Numbered from the stretch's first letter, positions 18,083 through 28,802 are shown. The stretch: 64,000 nucleotides of DNA from Fulvivirga sp. M361 (GCF_007097395.1 NZ_VKDC01000014.1:1-64000); one strand, 5' to 3'. Numbers and translations are program-made. Notes: generated from the sequence alone by a model not told the origin.

Positions 18083-20662
18083 ATGTCCAGGTCTAAACCC
18101 ATACCGCCCAAATTAGCTGAACGTACCTTATGTTGGTTCCTTCGTCATGAACTGGCTGAAGAGGTATTGGGTGATTTGGAGGAGAAATTCTATCATACGT
18201 TAGACACCAAGACACTAACACGGGCAAAACTCAATTATTGGTACCAGGTCATCCATTATCTCAGGCCTTTTGCCATCAAACATAATAGGTCAAACTCAAC
18301 ACTATTTACCATGTATCAACACAACTTCAAACTTACTTACAGGAACTTCCTAAAGCATAGGTCACAATTCCTTATCAATTTAACAGGACTGTCCACCGGA
18401 CTGGCCTGTGTTCTTCTCATCTACCTGTGGGTAACGGATGAAAAACAAGTGGATAAATTCCATCAAAATCACACCCGGCTGTACCAGGTCATGTCAAATC
18501 ATACCGATGCAAGCGGCATTACAACCTGGAAAGGTGTACCCGGGCTCTTACTGGAAGAGATACAGTCTACTATACCTGAGGTGGAATATGCAGCAGCTAC
18601 CACCGATGCCCATGAATACACTTTATCTGTGGATGACTCCTATTTCAAAGCACATGGGAAATTTGCCAGCGAGAACTTCTTAGATGTATTTACTTACCCG
18701 TTGATACAGGGAAGTAAAAGTGTTCTTTCGGATAAGTCAGGAATTGTAATCAGCGAATCCCTGGCACAACGTCTCTTCCGCACATCTGACGTAGTTGGAA
18801 AGGATATGAAATGGCACTTTTGGGGAAAAGAAAAACTGGTACAGGTCACCGGTGTAATGAAAGATGTGCCTGAAGGCGCTTCGGAGAAATTTGATTTTTT
18901 AATGTCCTGGGACTATTTCCATGATGATTTGATCGAATACAAAAACTGGTACAATTACTATGGCCGGGTGATGGTAGTTTTAAATTCGGAAGCAGATGAA
19001 AACGCAGTGGAAACTAAAATTGACCAGATCCTGAAAGAAAACCAGGAAGGCGGCCGGGTAGACCTGTTTTTAGCCAACTATTCCGACCGGTACCTTAACA
19101 GCAAGTATGAGAATGGTATACAAGCCGGCGGGCAAATTGAATATGTCCGGCTTTTTTCTATTGTTGCCATCTTCATTCTTTTCATTGCCTGTATCAACTT
19201 TATTAATTTGTCCACTGCAAAAGCCTCTCATAGAACCAAGGAAATCGGTGTGAAAAAGTCTATGGGGGCTTCGAAAAAATCACTAATAGCACAATTTTTT
19301 ACTGAATCCGTTTTACTGAGTCTGATCGCGATGTTATCAGCCTTGTTTCTTGTGTGGCTATTGCTACCTCAATTCAACCTGATTACCCAAAAAAGCCTGA
19401 CACTAAGTTTCAATGGACCATTTATTATCACTACTATATCCTTGATAGTTATTGTAGGAATATTTGCGGGTAGTTATCCTGCCCTATTTCTTTCCTCCTT
19501 TGATCCAATAGAAATACTCAAAGGGAAATTGGTAAGAAAGCCAGGTGAAATACACGGTAGAAAAGTATTGGTAATTGTACAGTTCACGCTATCCATCATC
19601 TTGATAGTGGCAGTAGGAGTAGTTTATAAACAAATGGATTTTGTAAAGAACAAAAACCTGGGTTATGATAAGGATAACCTGGTCTATTTTGAAAGAGAAG
19701 GCAGGCTAATTGAGGATTCTGAGTCTCTTTTAAACGAACTTAGAGATGCCCCTGGTATTTCTCATGCTGCCTTGTCCGGCTTTATGATCGGAGGTGGAAA
19801 TTCAACAGGAGGTGTTTCCTGGGAAGGAAAAACTCCCGAGGACCAGCTGCAATTTTGGGAAATCAAGTCAGGTCACGGGCTGGTTGAAATGATGGATATG
19901 GAAATAGTCAAGGGTCGTTCTTTTTCATCAGAATTTGGGTCAGATTCCACCAGCGTCTTATTCAATGAAACTGCCATCGACGCCATGGGCTTGGAAGACC
20001 CTATCGGTAAAACCATACAACACTATACCGGAGAGAAAAAGATCGTAGGTGTTGTAAAGGATTTCAACCTGATCTCACTCCACACGGCTGTGGAGCCTAT
20101 GATATTTCTGTATAATCCGGAGGACACTCATTTTATCATGGCCAAACTTAATCAAGGTAGCGAAGCTGCTACGCTCGAGCATATGGAAAGGCTCTACAAA
20201 AAATTTAATGCAGGTTACGTTTTCAAGCCTGAATTCATAGATGACGATTATCAAAATTTATATACCTCTGAAGAAAGAGTGGGGTTATTGTCAAGCTATT
20301 TTTCAGGGTTGGCCGTGCTTATCTCGTGTCTCGGGCTTTTCGGTCTGGCAGCTTTCACGGTTGAACGCAGAACAAAAGAAATCGGTATCCGGAAGGTGCT
20401 GGGAGCCGGAAGTCTCAAAATTATTTACCTGCTTTCCCATGATTTTACTAAAATGGTTTTGGTCGCCATAGTAATTGCTTTACCTATCAGTTTCTTCATA
20501 GCCCGGGAGTGGCTTAAAAGCTTTGCCTTCAAGATTGATCTGGCTTGGTGGCTTTTTGCAGGCGCCGGCATGGTGGCATTATTGATCGCCTGGCTGACGG
20601 TAGGAATTCAAACGATAAAAGCGGCCGGTGCAAATCCGGTGAAGTGCCTGAAAGACGAATAG
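18083..20662 (+). CDS. Duplicated FtsX/MacB-type permease with prefix domain, array 1 gene 3
   Basis: 859 residues; its ATG lies one nt after the previous stop, so it is translationally coupled. The prefix is class A (CWFLRHELAEEVLGDLEEKF). The body closely matches the last permease of array 2: SQFLINLTGLSTGLAC, YLNSKYENG, GGVSWEGK, NETAIDAMG and the unusual end NPVKCLKDE all have counterparts there. The signatures are EIGVKKSMGA and EIGIRKVLGA. It ends the first array; the next gene is convergent (M1 peptidase), about 100 nt away, with only a weak 7-bp long-loop hairpin between them. Confidence 0.85.
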   Translation: MSRSKPIPPKLAERTLCWFLRHELAEEVLGDLEEKFYHTLDTKTLTRAKLNYWYQVIHYLRPFAIKHNRSNSTLFTMYQHNFKLTYRNFLKHRSQFLINLTGLSTGLACVLLIYLWVTDEKQVDKFHQNHTRLYQVMSNHTDASGITTWKGVPGLLLEEIQSTIPEVEYAAATTDAHEYTLSVDDSYFKAHGKFASENFLDVFTYPLIQGSKSVLSDKSGIVISESLAQRLFRTSDVVGKDMKWHFWGKEKLVQVTGVMKDVPEGASEKFDFLMSWDYFHDDLIEYKNWYNYYGRVMVVLNSEADENAVETKIDQILKENQEGGRVDLFLANYSDRYLNSKYENGIQAGGQIEYVRLFSIVAIFILFIACINFINLSTAKASHRTKEIGVKKSMGASKKSLIAQFFTESVLLSLIAMLSALFLVWLLLPQFNLITQKSLTLSFNGPFIITTISLIVIVGIFAGSYPALFLSSFDPIEILKGKLVRKPGEIHGRKVLVIVQFTLSIILIVAVGVVYKQMDFVKNKNLGYDKDNLVYFEREGRLIEDSESLLNELRDAPGISHAALSGFMIGGGNSTGGVSWEGKTPEDQLQFWEIKSGHGLVEMMDMEIVKGRSFSSEFGSDSTSVLFNETAIDAMGLEDPIGKTIQHYTGEKKIVGVVKDFNLISLHTAVEPMIFLYNPEDTHFIMAKLNQGSEAATLEHMERLYKKFNAGYVFKPEFIDDDYQNLYTSEERVGLLSSYFSGLAVLISCLGLFGLAAFTVERRTKEIGIRKVLGAGSLKIIYLLSHDFTKMVLVAIVIALPISFFIAREWLKSFAFKIDLAWWLFAGAGMVALLIAWLTVGIQTIKAAGANPVKCLKDE

Positions 20663-20764
20663 TATTTAAAATGTATACCAGGGAACTGAAGCATTACGGG
20701 TCGTAAAATAGATTACCTGATTTTCAAGTAATGCCCCATAAGAGGTACATTTGATCCTAATGTT

Positions 20765-23653
20765 TCAGTTCAAGTTCTTTACATCTATGATCATATAAAA
20801 CTGTTCTTCATTCACTTTAAAATCATCCGGGTTCATTTCCATACGCCGCCAATCGCTTACAGGGAATAAACGTGCTGTGTCTCCCTGAGTTGTCTTATAT
20901 TCTACAGGCATCTTAAACTCTTTCATCTGTGTTGCCCAGCGGTAATTCAGATAACTTTTTCCCTCTATGTTCTCAAATACCAATTCCAGTCTGGGAATTT
21001 CAGCAGATCGCAAATATTGATTAAAAAACCAGGTATAGTCTGTTTCAGTCTTTCTGTTGACATATTCAACAATATCCTCGGTAGTGACCATTTTATATTG
21101 AAAGTCAGAGGGTATTCCTTTTAATATAGAAAACCACACACTGTCATTCTCGATTACATGGCGTAGCGTATTCAACATAAGGGCCCCCTTAAGGTATATA
21201 TCGTTTATATCGTAGTGAATATGGTTTACACCAAATTTTCCAATCATTGGAGCTTTATTCTTCACCCCTGCTTTCATAGAATTGAGGTAAGTCTGAGCAT
21301 TTTCATAACCATAGTGTTCTTCTATATACAGCGCTTCTGCATAGGTGGCAAATGCTTCATGTATCCATAACTCAGCATTATCGGTACAGCTCACACTATT
21401 ACCCCACCATTCATGGGCCGTTTCGTGCAAAACGATCTGAAAATCTATTTGCCCGTTCTTCAAACCATCTTCCAACATTTCAAGGTCATAATCGTATGAT
21501 TCACTGAAGTACTCATAGCCGAGGGAAACACAGCTTTGGTGCTCCATAGCATAGGGTGTTTCTACCAGTTTAAATCCATCACGAGGAAAAGGATACTTTC
21601 CAAAAAGCTCTTCGTAGGTCCTGAGCATGGGTTTTACTATTTCCACTTTTTTTCGGGCATTTTCAAGGTTATACTCCATCACATAGTAATCCAGATCCAG
21701 TGTACCGGTGGCATTCGCATATTGATCGGTAATATGCGCGTATCTACCTACGTTCAACGTTAAGTTGTAATTGTTAATGGGATAAGAAACAAACCAATCG
21801 TAACGGACTTTACCATGTTCAAGGGAAGTTTTGGACCTTAACCTTCCGTTCGACACAACATCCAGACCGTCCGGAACCGTAACACTTACAGCTGCACTAT
21901 CCGGTTCATCAGAAAGGTGATCCTTGTTAGGCCACCATCCGCTGGCCCCATATCCCTGACAAATGGCCTGTAGCCAGGGGTTCTCCCGTTCATCTTCCAG
22001 CCAGAGAAAGGAGGCATACATAGGAATTTCCAGGTCAGCATCTACAGGATGACCGGAAAAATATACCAGAACCTCCTCGACAGACCTTTCCTGTAAAAGC
22101 TCAGGAAAACTAATATAGACTGCATTGAATTCACGTCCAAAGCTCAGTCTTTTCCCGCGATGAATAATACTGTCAATCTCCATACAGGAATAAAGGTCGA
22201 CCTGTATCTTATCCACCGTATCCATTACTTTGAAACGGATAAGACTACTCCCTCTGATCACCTCTTCTTCAGGAAAAATTTCGACATCAAGATGATAAAA
22301 TCCTACATCGAAACACGTGCGTAGTGGAGATAGAGCTCCCTGTAAGGTATCCAGTTTGGTAAAAATATAATTTTGCCCTGGCCTGTTGGTTTGCTGGTCC
22401 TTTCCAAACTGACCTTGTGTAAATACACCACGCTGCTGATCAAACGAATGCCAGAAAGAAGGATCATACAGGTCCTCCATAAACTGATTTACCTCCCACC
22501 AACTTCGATTCCGCGGAAGTATTTCAAGGGTATCCGGATGACCTATAGCGCTCTTTATCGAATCCGTTGAATATTGTAATGTAATGTCTACAGGAGAGTT
22601 TTCAAACCCTCTTTTTTTACTCGAGATCAGGAATTGTTTACTGGACTGAACCGCTTTAAGGTACCATTTACCCTCTGTCAATTCATAGTTGACTGATTCC
22701 TTCCAGTTCACTTCATTATAAGAAACACCGTATAATTTAGACGCAATTTTATAGCTAAGCCTGGCTTTCATTATTCTCAAGTGTTCGGGTGAGGGTTCAA
22801 AGTCCAGTTTCACAAACGCCTTTGTGCCCTCATCCAGGAAAATATGCCCAAACCAATACGTTTTTTTATTGGCTTTTTTGGGTTCTATACGAATGACATA
22901 GGTCCTTCGATCATTGATCAGGACCATCCGTTCAATTTCAAATTGATAATGGGGAAAAAAATCTTCTCCCAGGTCCTTGCGAGCACTGAACTGCTTAACG
23001 ATGTCCCGATATTCCAACGTATAAAGACTATTTTCCCAATCAATCGTTTTTTTGAGCTTCCAGTCGTTGATTTCGGAAGGCTTCATTCTGACCTCTCTCA
23101 AATGGATCGAGTCCCCGGAAGGTATTTTTCTATCGCGAATTGCTTTTAACGAAGGTTTAAGAACGTCAAAAAACGCTTCCGTATACCTGACCGTTTTTGC
23201 GCCCATAAGCGATGACATCTTGTAATATCCTGAAAGCATATGAGCTGCAGTATCATAATTGTCAGGTATTCTGGCAAAAGCCTGTCTCAACAGTTCTACA
23301 GGATCTTCCGGTTTTACTATGACTTCGCTTAACTGCACAACATCCTGTTCGAGCATAATCACTGGTGCAGGTAGGTCTATGTTCTTCAACAGTATTCGCA
23401 CCGGCTTATAGCCCAGGCAGGACAACTGCAATACTCCCGACCGGTACTGCTGAGGACAGCTCAAATTAAAATGGCCATATAGGTCTGATACAGCCCCAAT
23501 GGAAGTACCTTCAATAAACACGTGAGCAAAAGGAACTCCTTCCAACGTCTGCCCGTCCAGGACCTTACCTGACAGATCAATGGATTGTCCCTGGGTTATC
23601 CGTATGGTATTGAACAAAAGCGTTGAAATTAAAATAACTGAAAGCAAGTTCAT
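20765..23653 (-). CDS. M1-family zinc metallopeptidase with N-terminal carboxypeptidase-regulatory-like domain
   Basis: 962 residues from ATG 23653; the ORF extends 29 residues upstream, but the signal peptide (MNLLSVILISTLLFN) starts at this ATG. Residues about 22-110 form a CarboxypepD-regulatory-like beta-sandwich (LSGKVLDGQTLEGVPFAHV) common in Bacteroidota outer-membrane proteins, then a domain of unknown fold, then an M1 aminopeptidase. The zinc site is complete: His743-Glu744-xx-His747 and Glu766 exactly 18 residues on (HExxH-x18-E). The exopeptidase motif GAMEN reads YAMEHQ, a variant found in other Bacteroidota M1 enzymes. It probably trims peptides or oligopeptides in the periplasm or at the surface. 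The N-terminal sandwich is an unusual addition to M1. Confidence 0.88.
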   Translation of the reverse strand: MNLLSVILISTLLFNTIRITQGQSIDLSGKVLDGQTLEGVPFAHVFIEGTSIGAVSDLYGHFNLSCPQQYRSGVLQLSCLGYKPVRILLKNIDLPAPVIMLEQDVVQLSEVIVKPEDPVELLRQAFARIPDNYDTAAHMLSGYYKMSSLMGAKTVRYTEAFFDVLKPSLKAIRDRKIPSGDSIHLREVRMKPSEINDWKLKKTIDWENSLYTLEYRDIVKQFSARKDLGEDFFPHYQFEIERMVLINDRRTYVIRIEPKKANKKTYWFGHIFLDEGTKAFVKLDFEPSPEHLRIMKARLSYKIASKLYGVSYNEVNWKESVNYELTEGKWYLKAVQSSKQFLISSKKRGFENSPVDITLQYSTDSIKSAIGHPDTLEILPRNRSWWEVNQFMEDLYDPSFWHSFDQQRGVFTQGQFGKDQQTNRPGQNYIFTKLDTLQGALSPLRTCFDVGFYHLDVEIFPEEEVIRGSSLIRFKVMDTVDKIQVDLYSCMEIDSIIHRGKRLSFGREFNAVYISFPELLQERSVEEVLVYFSGHPVDADLEIPMYASFLWLEDERENPWLQAICQGYGASGWWPNKDHLSDEPDSAAVSVTVPDGLDVVSNGRLRSKTSLEHGKVRYDWFVSYPINNYNLTLNVGRYAHITDQYANATGTLDLDYYVMEYNLENARKKVEIVKPMLRTYEELFGKYPFPRDGFKLVETPYAMEHQSCVSLGYEYFSESYDYDLEMLEDGLKNGQIDFQIVLHETAHEWWGNSVSCTDNAELWIHEAFATYAEALYIEEHYGYENAQTYLNSMKAGVKNKAPMIGKFGVNHIHYDINDIYLKGALMLNTLRHVIENDSVWFSILKGIPSDFQYKMVTTEDIVEYVNRKTETDYTWFFNQYLRSAEIPRLELVFENIEGKSYLNYRWATQMKEFKMPVEYKTTQGDTARLFPVSDWRRMEMNPDDFKVNEEQFYMIIDVKNLN

Positions 23654-23822
23654 CCTTGTGCTCTTTTCATCAATTTCGAGCAAATGAGTACACTTCCTCA
23701 CGTCTAATCTTCTCAAATCCTGATTTGAGAAGCATTTCAAAACGAATTTTGAGCATAAAAGTCCCTGGGTACAGTAACAACTTAGCTAAGAATAAGATAT
23801 GGCCTGGTCAGACAGCAATGTA

Positions 23823-24962
23823 TTATTTTGATTGATCAGACAGGTATTCGCGTGGTGACATACCTGTATAGTTCTTAAATGCACGTTGGAAAGTAGCCTG
23901 TGAATTAAACCCCGATTCGAAAGCTATACCAGAAATAGTAAGATGTCGATTTTCGAGGGACAGTAATTTTTTACTGACTTCACGCACACGATAGGCATTA
24001 ATGAAATCGTTAAAATTTTGCTGTGAATATTGGTTCAGGGTTGCTGAGATCATTTTGGAACTGATCCCTGTATGTATCGCCAGTTTTTGTCTGTTCAATT
24101 CCGGATCAAGATAGAGCTTGTCATTTTCCATGGCATAGTGTAGTTGTGCCATTAATTTTTCAGCCCTGGAAGCCGAAATTGGATCCGACAAAAGTTTAGG
24201 TTCCTTTAAAAAGATCATTTTCGTTCGAAAGTACCCCACATACGCAATCCAATAGATAAATATGACAAGAATCAGTTCTATAGGATAATAATGTACATCA
24301 TACGGCAAATCAAGCACCTTAGGTGCCAACAGGGTCAATAGCCAGGCCACCGCCAAAACTATCATGCAACGTAAGAAAACCCAGATCCACCGGTAGATCT
24401 CACGCTCTACTTCCTTGGAAACGCCAGATATCCCGCAAGTTGCCTTTGCCTTCTGATATAACCGGATGGAAAAGTAGAGATAGACAAAAAAGCTAACAAT
24501 ACTAACTAGTTCGGCATATGCATAGTAGAGGTGATCTAACCATTCCAGAGGCCCTCGATCTGAAATAAACTCAAAAACAATGACCAGATAAATACTAATA
24601 ATAACAAGCCGAAAAGTAAATTGAAATAGCAGGGGAGCATAGAAAAACAGAGCTTCTTTCACAGAGAGTCTTTTTTCCGGATAAAGCAATGACCTGGTGT
24701 ATAAATAGATACTCGGTCCCAGCGCATAGACCATGACGAAGGGGAAAAGATCAAAGAAAATAATGTAGTTCCCGATAAGCGAATTCCAATTAAAGGTTTC
24801 AAACCCATTGTAAGCCACAGCAAGCATGAAAACACCCAGAAATACTGCTCCCGGATGCTTTTTATTCGTCAACAGGATAATACTGAAAACCAACCCCTGT
24901 AATGCACCAAAGAGAATAAGAAGATTGATCCAGTTGAGATCAAGGTCCATATCAGTCATCAT
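23823..24962 (-). CDS. Membrane-anchored AraC-family regulator with seven TM helices
   Basis: 379 residues. Residues 10-250 contain seven hydrophobic helices (starting WINLLILFGALQGLVFSIIL and ending YYPIELILVIFIYWIAYVG). The last 100 residues are an AraC/XylS DNA-binding domain with both helix-turn-helix units (LAIHTGISSKMISATLNQ and ISGIAFESGFNSQATFQRAF, ending YTGMSPREYL). This architecture is frequent in Bacteroidota; the membrane part is thought to sense an envelope or lipid signal while the DNA-binding part stays in the cytosol. It is immediately upstream of the M1 peptidase gene on the same strand (170 nt from its ATG), which is its most likely target or co-regulated gene. Confidence 0.88.
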   Translation of the reverse strand: MMTDMDLDLNWINLLILFGALQGLVFSIILLTNKKHPGAVFLGVFMLAVAYNGFETFNWNSLIGNYIIFFDLFPFVMVYALGPSIYLYTRSLLYPEKRLSVKEALFFYAPLLFQFTFRLVIISIYLVIVFEFISDRGPLEWLDHLYYAYAELVSIVSFFVYLYFSIRLYQKAKATCGISGVSKEVEREIYRWIWVFLRCMIVLAVAWLLTLLAPKVLDLPYDVHYYPIELILVIFIYWIAYVGYFRTKMIFLKEPKLLSDPISASRAEKLMAQLHYAMENDKLYLDPELNRQKLAIHTGISSKMISATLNQYSQQNFNDFINAYRVREVSKKLLSLENRHLTISGIAFESGFNSQATFQRAFKNYTGMSPREYLSDQSK

Positions 24963-25024
24963 TACTTAAGATAGGAAGTTAAATCATTAACAGTCAAAGC
25001 TACGCCATTTTCAAGCCTCTGTAT

Positions 25025-26446
25025 TCAGACCTGGATACCAAACGTATACCCCAGCCACATATCATACTTGAAATCGCTGCTTTTGTTTTGCAACAACAAC
25101 ATAGGAGGGCTAAGTCCAAAATCAGCATTTTCATAAAAATGACTGCTAAAACGCGCGGTAATATACAAATAACGGGCCCCAAACAGATTAAGCCTTCTGC
25201 CATAAGTTCCCTGAAAAGAGGTCACCACACTTAATGCTGCCTTGACCTGCTCTGACCGGTTGATATGCTGAATTCCCGCACCCCAGGATAAAAAGTGGGC
25301 ACCATTCTGAGGGCCATTTTTTTTAGGGAACATGGTGTGTTTTATATACATCAATCGCTCAAATCGCCAACCAAGTGCCCAATAGCCATCTGTATTTTGT
25401 TTCGATGAAGGGTTATAGCTCACTATGATACTGTTTTGATTAAATTTTTGATAATCATCATTGATCGGCAAACCATATTGGGTATCAGAACAGTTTGAAC
25501 AATTACCGCTTGATCTTTCCAGGTTAAACACAAACAGGTCATTATAGGAAAACCTGGTGAAATGACCTTTAGAACCAAAGTTCAGTATCCCGATAGGCAC
25601 ACCATTTTTAGTCGCTCTTTTCACTGGTTTAGTGCTAAAAAAGTTGAGTATTCCAATTTGAGTTCCTGACATTTCCCCGGCCATATTAATAAGCCCGATT
25701 TGGGTCCCGGCCATATTTTTTGATGTATTAAATACCCCTACCTGAAGGCTCCTGAAATGAGTTGGAGGATTTGTTCTTTTACCAGGCATTCGGAAGTTTT
25801 TATTCCAAAACCCTATTTGCATACCATGTAGAGCACCTTTCGTATGGTTCGCTAAAAGGGATATTTGCATTCCCGAAACCGAACTATTTGCAATATTGTA
25901 GAATCCGGCCAATTGAGTTCCCATCAAATGCTGATACACTGTATTTCCTATACCAGCCAGCTGTAGCCCCGTCATTGAACCATTGGATTGATTAAACCCA
26001 CCTGTGAGTTGTATACCAGACACATCTCGTCTGACCAGGTTCACCAGACCAGCGATTTGTATGCCATGCATAAGCGGTTTATCCAGCTCATCTTTCATTC
26101 GTTCCCTTTCCTCGGAAAGCGTCAGGTTGATGAAACTATTTGATCCTACTACATTAGCTACGCCTGCTATTTGAATACCTGTATTAGATAATATACTCGT
26201 ATTGGATATGCCTGCAATCTCCAAATGTCTGGAGCCGGCCGATATGCCCGCCAGAAGATTAATCGAAAACTTGTTGAAGTACCACCCGGTATGAATACCA
26301 TTCGTACTGATACCCGGAACCAGTGAAAATTGTAAGCGCTTTTCTTTAAAACGCTTTTTCCTGATTTGGGCCATACCTGACACACAAATTGTAATACAAA
26401 GTATCAGAACCAAAATGGATGAACGAACAAGCTTTGGAGAAATCAA
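25025..26446 (-). CDS. Exported surface-repeat protein (LA_2272-like repeats)
   Basis: 473 residues with a signal peptide ending near GMAQ. From about residue 70 to 270 there are roughly ten copies of a 20-24-residue repeat built on G-x-Q-[IL]-[AG]-G-x-x-N (for example GIQIAGLVN, GLQLAGIGN, GTQIGLINM). This pattern matches the repeats of the LA_2272 surface-protein family and suggests a regular beta structure. The C-terminal 200 residues are rich in aromatic strands ending in YTFGIQV, as in an outer-membrane barrel. Function unknown. It is on the same strand as the AraC regulator and peptidase but 62 nt upstream of the regulator, so the three may form one transcript. Confidence 0.7.
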   Translation of the reverse strand: MISPKLVRSSILVLILCITICVSGMAQIRKKRFKEKRLQFSLVPGISTNGIHTGWYFNKFSINLLAGISAGSRHLEIAGISNTSILSNTGIQIAGVANVVGSNSFINLTLSEERERMKDELDKPLMHGIQIAGLVNLVRRDVSGIQLTGGFNQSNGSMTGLQLAGIGNTVYQHLMGTQLAGFYNIANSSVSGMQISLLANHTKGALHGMQIGFWNKNFRMPGKRTNPPTHFRSLQVGVFNTSKNMAGTQIGLINMAGEMSGTQIGILNFFSTKPVKRATKNGVPIGILNFGSKGHFTRFSYNDLFVFNLERSSGNCSNCSDTQYGLPINDDYQKFNQNSIIVSYNPSSKQNTDGYWALGWRFERLMYIKHTMFPKKNGPQNGAHFLSWGAGIQHINRSEQVKAALSVVTSFQGTYGRRLNLFGARYLYITARFSSHFYENADFGLSPPMLLLQNKSSDFKYDMWLGYTFGIQV

Positions 26447-26930
26447 GAGAACATGCGGTCAATGAAAAGATGCATAGGGTTAACGTTCATTTATCTATGC
26501 ATTGATATACTGATGAGTTTTTTTATAAAAACTATATTTTAGAAAAAGGAATGATGTACGAAATATACTTGAGCAAAGAATTCATCGTCAGCTGTTTATA
26601 GTTGGTTATGAGAGAGTTGCAAATATGTTATTAAATAAAGTGAAAGAAGTATATCAGCCGGCAGGATGAAATATCTTTTTTTGAGAATCACGATAGTAAT
26701 AGCCTCGACGTAAATAGTGCATCGTTCTCTAACTATTTATAACATTTTATACAACCATTTAAGTACAAAGACGGTCTGGACAACTAGACCGCAATTGTGG
26801 TTTTAACAACTATGATCTTCATCAGGAATATCATAGTGTTACATCATGTATATCGTTAACTCAATTAGAATAAACCATTACGTACAGAGGCTTTGAACAT
26901 TAGCCTGAAACACTTAACCCATCCAATAAA
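26447..26930. other. 484-nt divergent promoter region
   Basis: It lies between the surface-repeat gene (minus) and the IPT/Kelch lipoprotein gene (plus) and is AT-rich. A hairpin CGGTCT/AGACCG sits at 26772-26791 without a T-run, and ATGCATA occurs inverted near 26470-26505. No gene is seen. Confidence 0.4.
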
Positions 26931-28667
26931 ATGAAAAAACTCCCTCACCTCCCTATTATCCTCATACTTACTTCGTTACTTTTTTGGCAATGCGACACTG
27001 ATGATAATACCGATGGCCCCGCGACACCATCCATAAACAGTTTTACTCCTGCTGAAGGGCCTATAGGTACATCGGTAACCATTAGTGGCGCTAACTTTTC
27101 AGGTAGTAGTAATGAAAATATAGTACGGTTTAATGGGACCGTCGCCACTGTAACTGCCGCCAGTAGGAATGAATTAACAGCAACAGTTCCTCCAATGGCC
27201 ACTACCGGTGTTATCACCATAGAAACAGAAGGGCAAACTGCTACCAGTTCTTCGGACTTTATAGTAACATCTGAAGCAAAAAAGCCTGCCATCACCAGCT
27301 TTACTCCTACCTCAGGAGCTATTGGTACGGAGGTGACCATCAACGGAACAAATTTTTCGGATAACGTCAACGGAAATACGGTTCGATTCAATGAAAACAT
27401 AGCCACTGTAACAGCCGTAAGCACCGATCAACTGACAGTAAAAGTCCCTCCTACCGCAACCACTGGAACGATTACCATAGAAACAGGAGGTCAAATAGTT
27501 ACAAGCTCTTCGGAATTCACAGTAACGTCTGAGGTCAAAGCGCTCACCATTACCGATTTTACTCCTTCCACAGGAGCTGTTGGCACTATGGTGACCATCA
27601 ACGGAACAAATTTTTCTGCTACTACCACTGAAAACATAGTAAAAGTCAACAACATACCTGCTACTGTGGTAATTGCTTCAACTACCCAACTTATCATACT
27701 AGTTCCCCAGAAAGCAACTACCGGACAAATTACTGTACAAGTAGGCGATCAAACTGTCAGTAGCACATTAGATTTTACTGTGCTGCAACAAATATGGACC
27801 CGGAAAGCTAATGTATGGGACGACTTATATGGTTTGTCCAACGCGGTAGGTTTTTCTATAAGTAATAAAGGGTATATCGGCACGGGTTTAAAAATAGGTA
27901 GCCTCCTGAATGGTTTTTGGGAATACGATCCAAGCAACAATTCCTGGAGCCAAAAAGCCGGCCTGGAAGGCGAAAGCAGGTATGATGCAGTAGGCTTTTC
28001 CATTGGTAACAAAGGATACATAGGAGCCGGAATTGATAAAGACGGTAATTATTTAACGGATTTTTGGGAATACAATCCTGTTTATAATACCTGGACTGAA
28101 AAAGCAGGGTTGAAAGGTGTGCTTGAGTGGGATGCCATAGGCTTTTCAATTGGGGATAAAGGCTACATTGGGACGGGATTCAATGGGCTTTATTCATCTG
28201 ATTTTTGGGAGTATGACCCGGGTAATAATACATGGACTGAAAAGACTAAACTGGAAAGTCGAGGCTGGTGGGGCGCCGTAGGGTTTTCTATTGGCGATAA
28301 AGGCTATGTCGTGACGTATGATGATGAAGATAAGAATGCGTTGGCCGACGTCTGGGAGTATGATCCTAAAACGGATAAATGGACTGAAAAAGCAGGGTTC
28401 GATGGAGGGGTACGAAACGATGCAGTAACTTTTTCGATAGGGGGTAAAGGTTATGTTGGAACAGGTTCTGATGAAGATAGTAATACGTTAGGTGATTTCT
28501 GGGAGTATGATCCTAAAGTGGATAAATGGACCAAAAAGACAGATTTTGAAGGAGACACCCGATACAGTGCGGTAAGTTTTTCCATAGGCGACAAAGGATA
28601 CATCAGCACAGGAATCGGAACTGGCATTTTTAGCCATAAAGACCTTTGGGAGTATACACCTGAATGA
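26931..28667 (+). CDS. Lipoprotein with three IPT/TIG domains and a six-bladed Kelch propeller
   Basis: 578 residues. A leader ending LLFWQC (Cys21) indicates a lipoprotein. Residues 33-285 hold three tandem IPT/TIG immunoglobulin-like domains, each opening with I-x-x-F-T-P and containing T-[IV]-x-G-x-N-F. The second and third are nearly identical at DNA level (shared ACCATCAACGGAACAAATTT). Residues 287-578 are six Kelch-like blades of about 48 residues, each with a W-T-x-K-A opening, AVGFSIGDKGYIGTG core and FWEYDP end. Six blades would close one beta-propeller. Such proteins usually bind glycans or proteins at the cell surface. A hairpin terminator follows, and PadR array 2 begins 205 nt later. 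Confidence 0.88.
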   Translation: MKKLPHLPIILILTSLLFWQCDTDDNTDGPATPSINSFTPAEGPIGTSVTISGANFSGSSNENIVRFNGTVATVTAASRNELTATVPPMATTGVITIETEGQTATSSSDFIVTSEAKKPAITSFTPTSGAIGTEVTINGTNFSDNVNGNTVRFNENIATVTAVSTDQLTVKVPPTATTGTITIETGGQIVTSSSEFTVTSEVKALTITDFTPSTGAVGTMVTINGTNFSATTTENIVKVNNIPATVVIASTTQLIILVPQKATTGQITVQVGDQTVSSTLDFTVLQQIWTRKANVWDDLYGLSNAVGFSISNKGYIGTGLKIGSLLNGFWEYDPSNNSWSQKAGLEGESRYDAVGFSIGNKGYIGAGIDKDGNYLTDFWEYNPVYNTWTEKAGLKGVLEWDAIGFSIGDKGYIGTGFNGLYSSDFWEYDPGNNTWTEKTKLESRGWWGAVGFSIGDKGYVVTYDDEDKNALADVWEYDPKTDKWTEKAGFDGGVRNDAVTFSIGGKGYVGTGSDEDSNTLGDFWEYDPKVDKWTKKTDFEGDTRYSAVSFSIGDKGYISTGIGTGIFSHKDLWEYTPE

Positions 28668-28682
28668 CATAACCTGTGAGTT

Positions 28683-28726
28683 GCAAATGATGACCGTATG
28701 ACCTACTTAGTAATACGGTCATTTGC
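28683..28726. terminator. Hairpin terminator after the Kelch lipoprotein
   Basis: A perfect 9-bp stem TGACCGTAT/ATACGGTCA (28691-28699 with 28713-28721) has a 13-nt loop and flanking GCAAA/TTTGC that can extend it. It begins 16 nt after the stop codon. The following T-run is short. Confidence 0.55.
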
Positions 28727-28802
28727 CTTTGATATTCCAGGCAAACCACTCGTTTAACTAAGCGGAACAATAAGATGAGGTAATATTGAAGTCTTTATTA
28801 AA

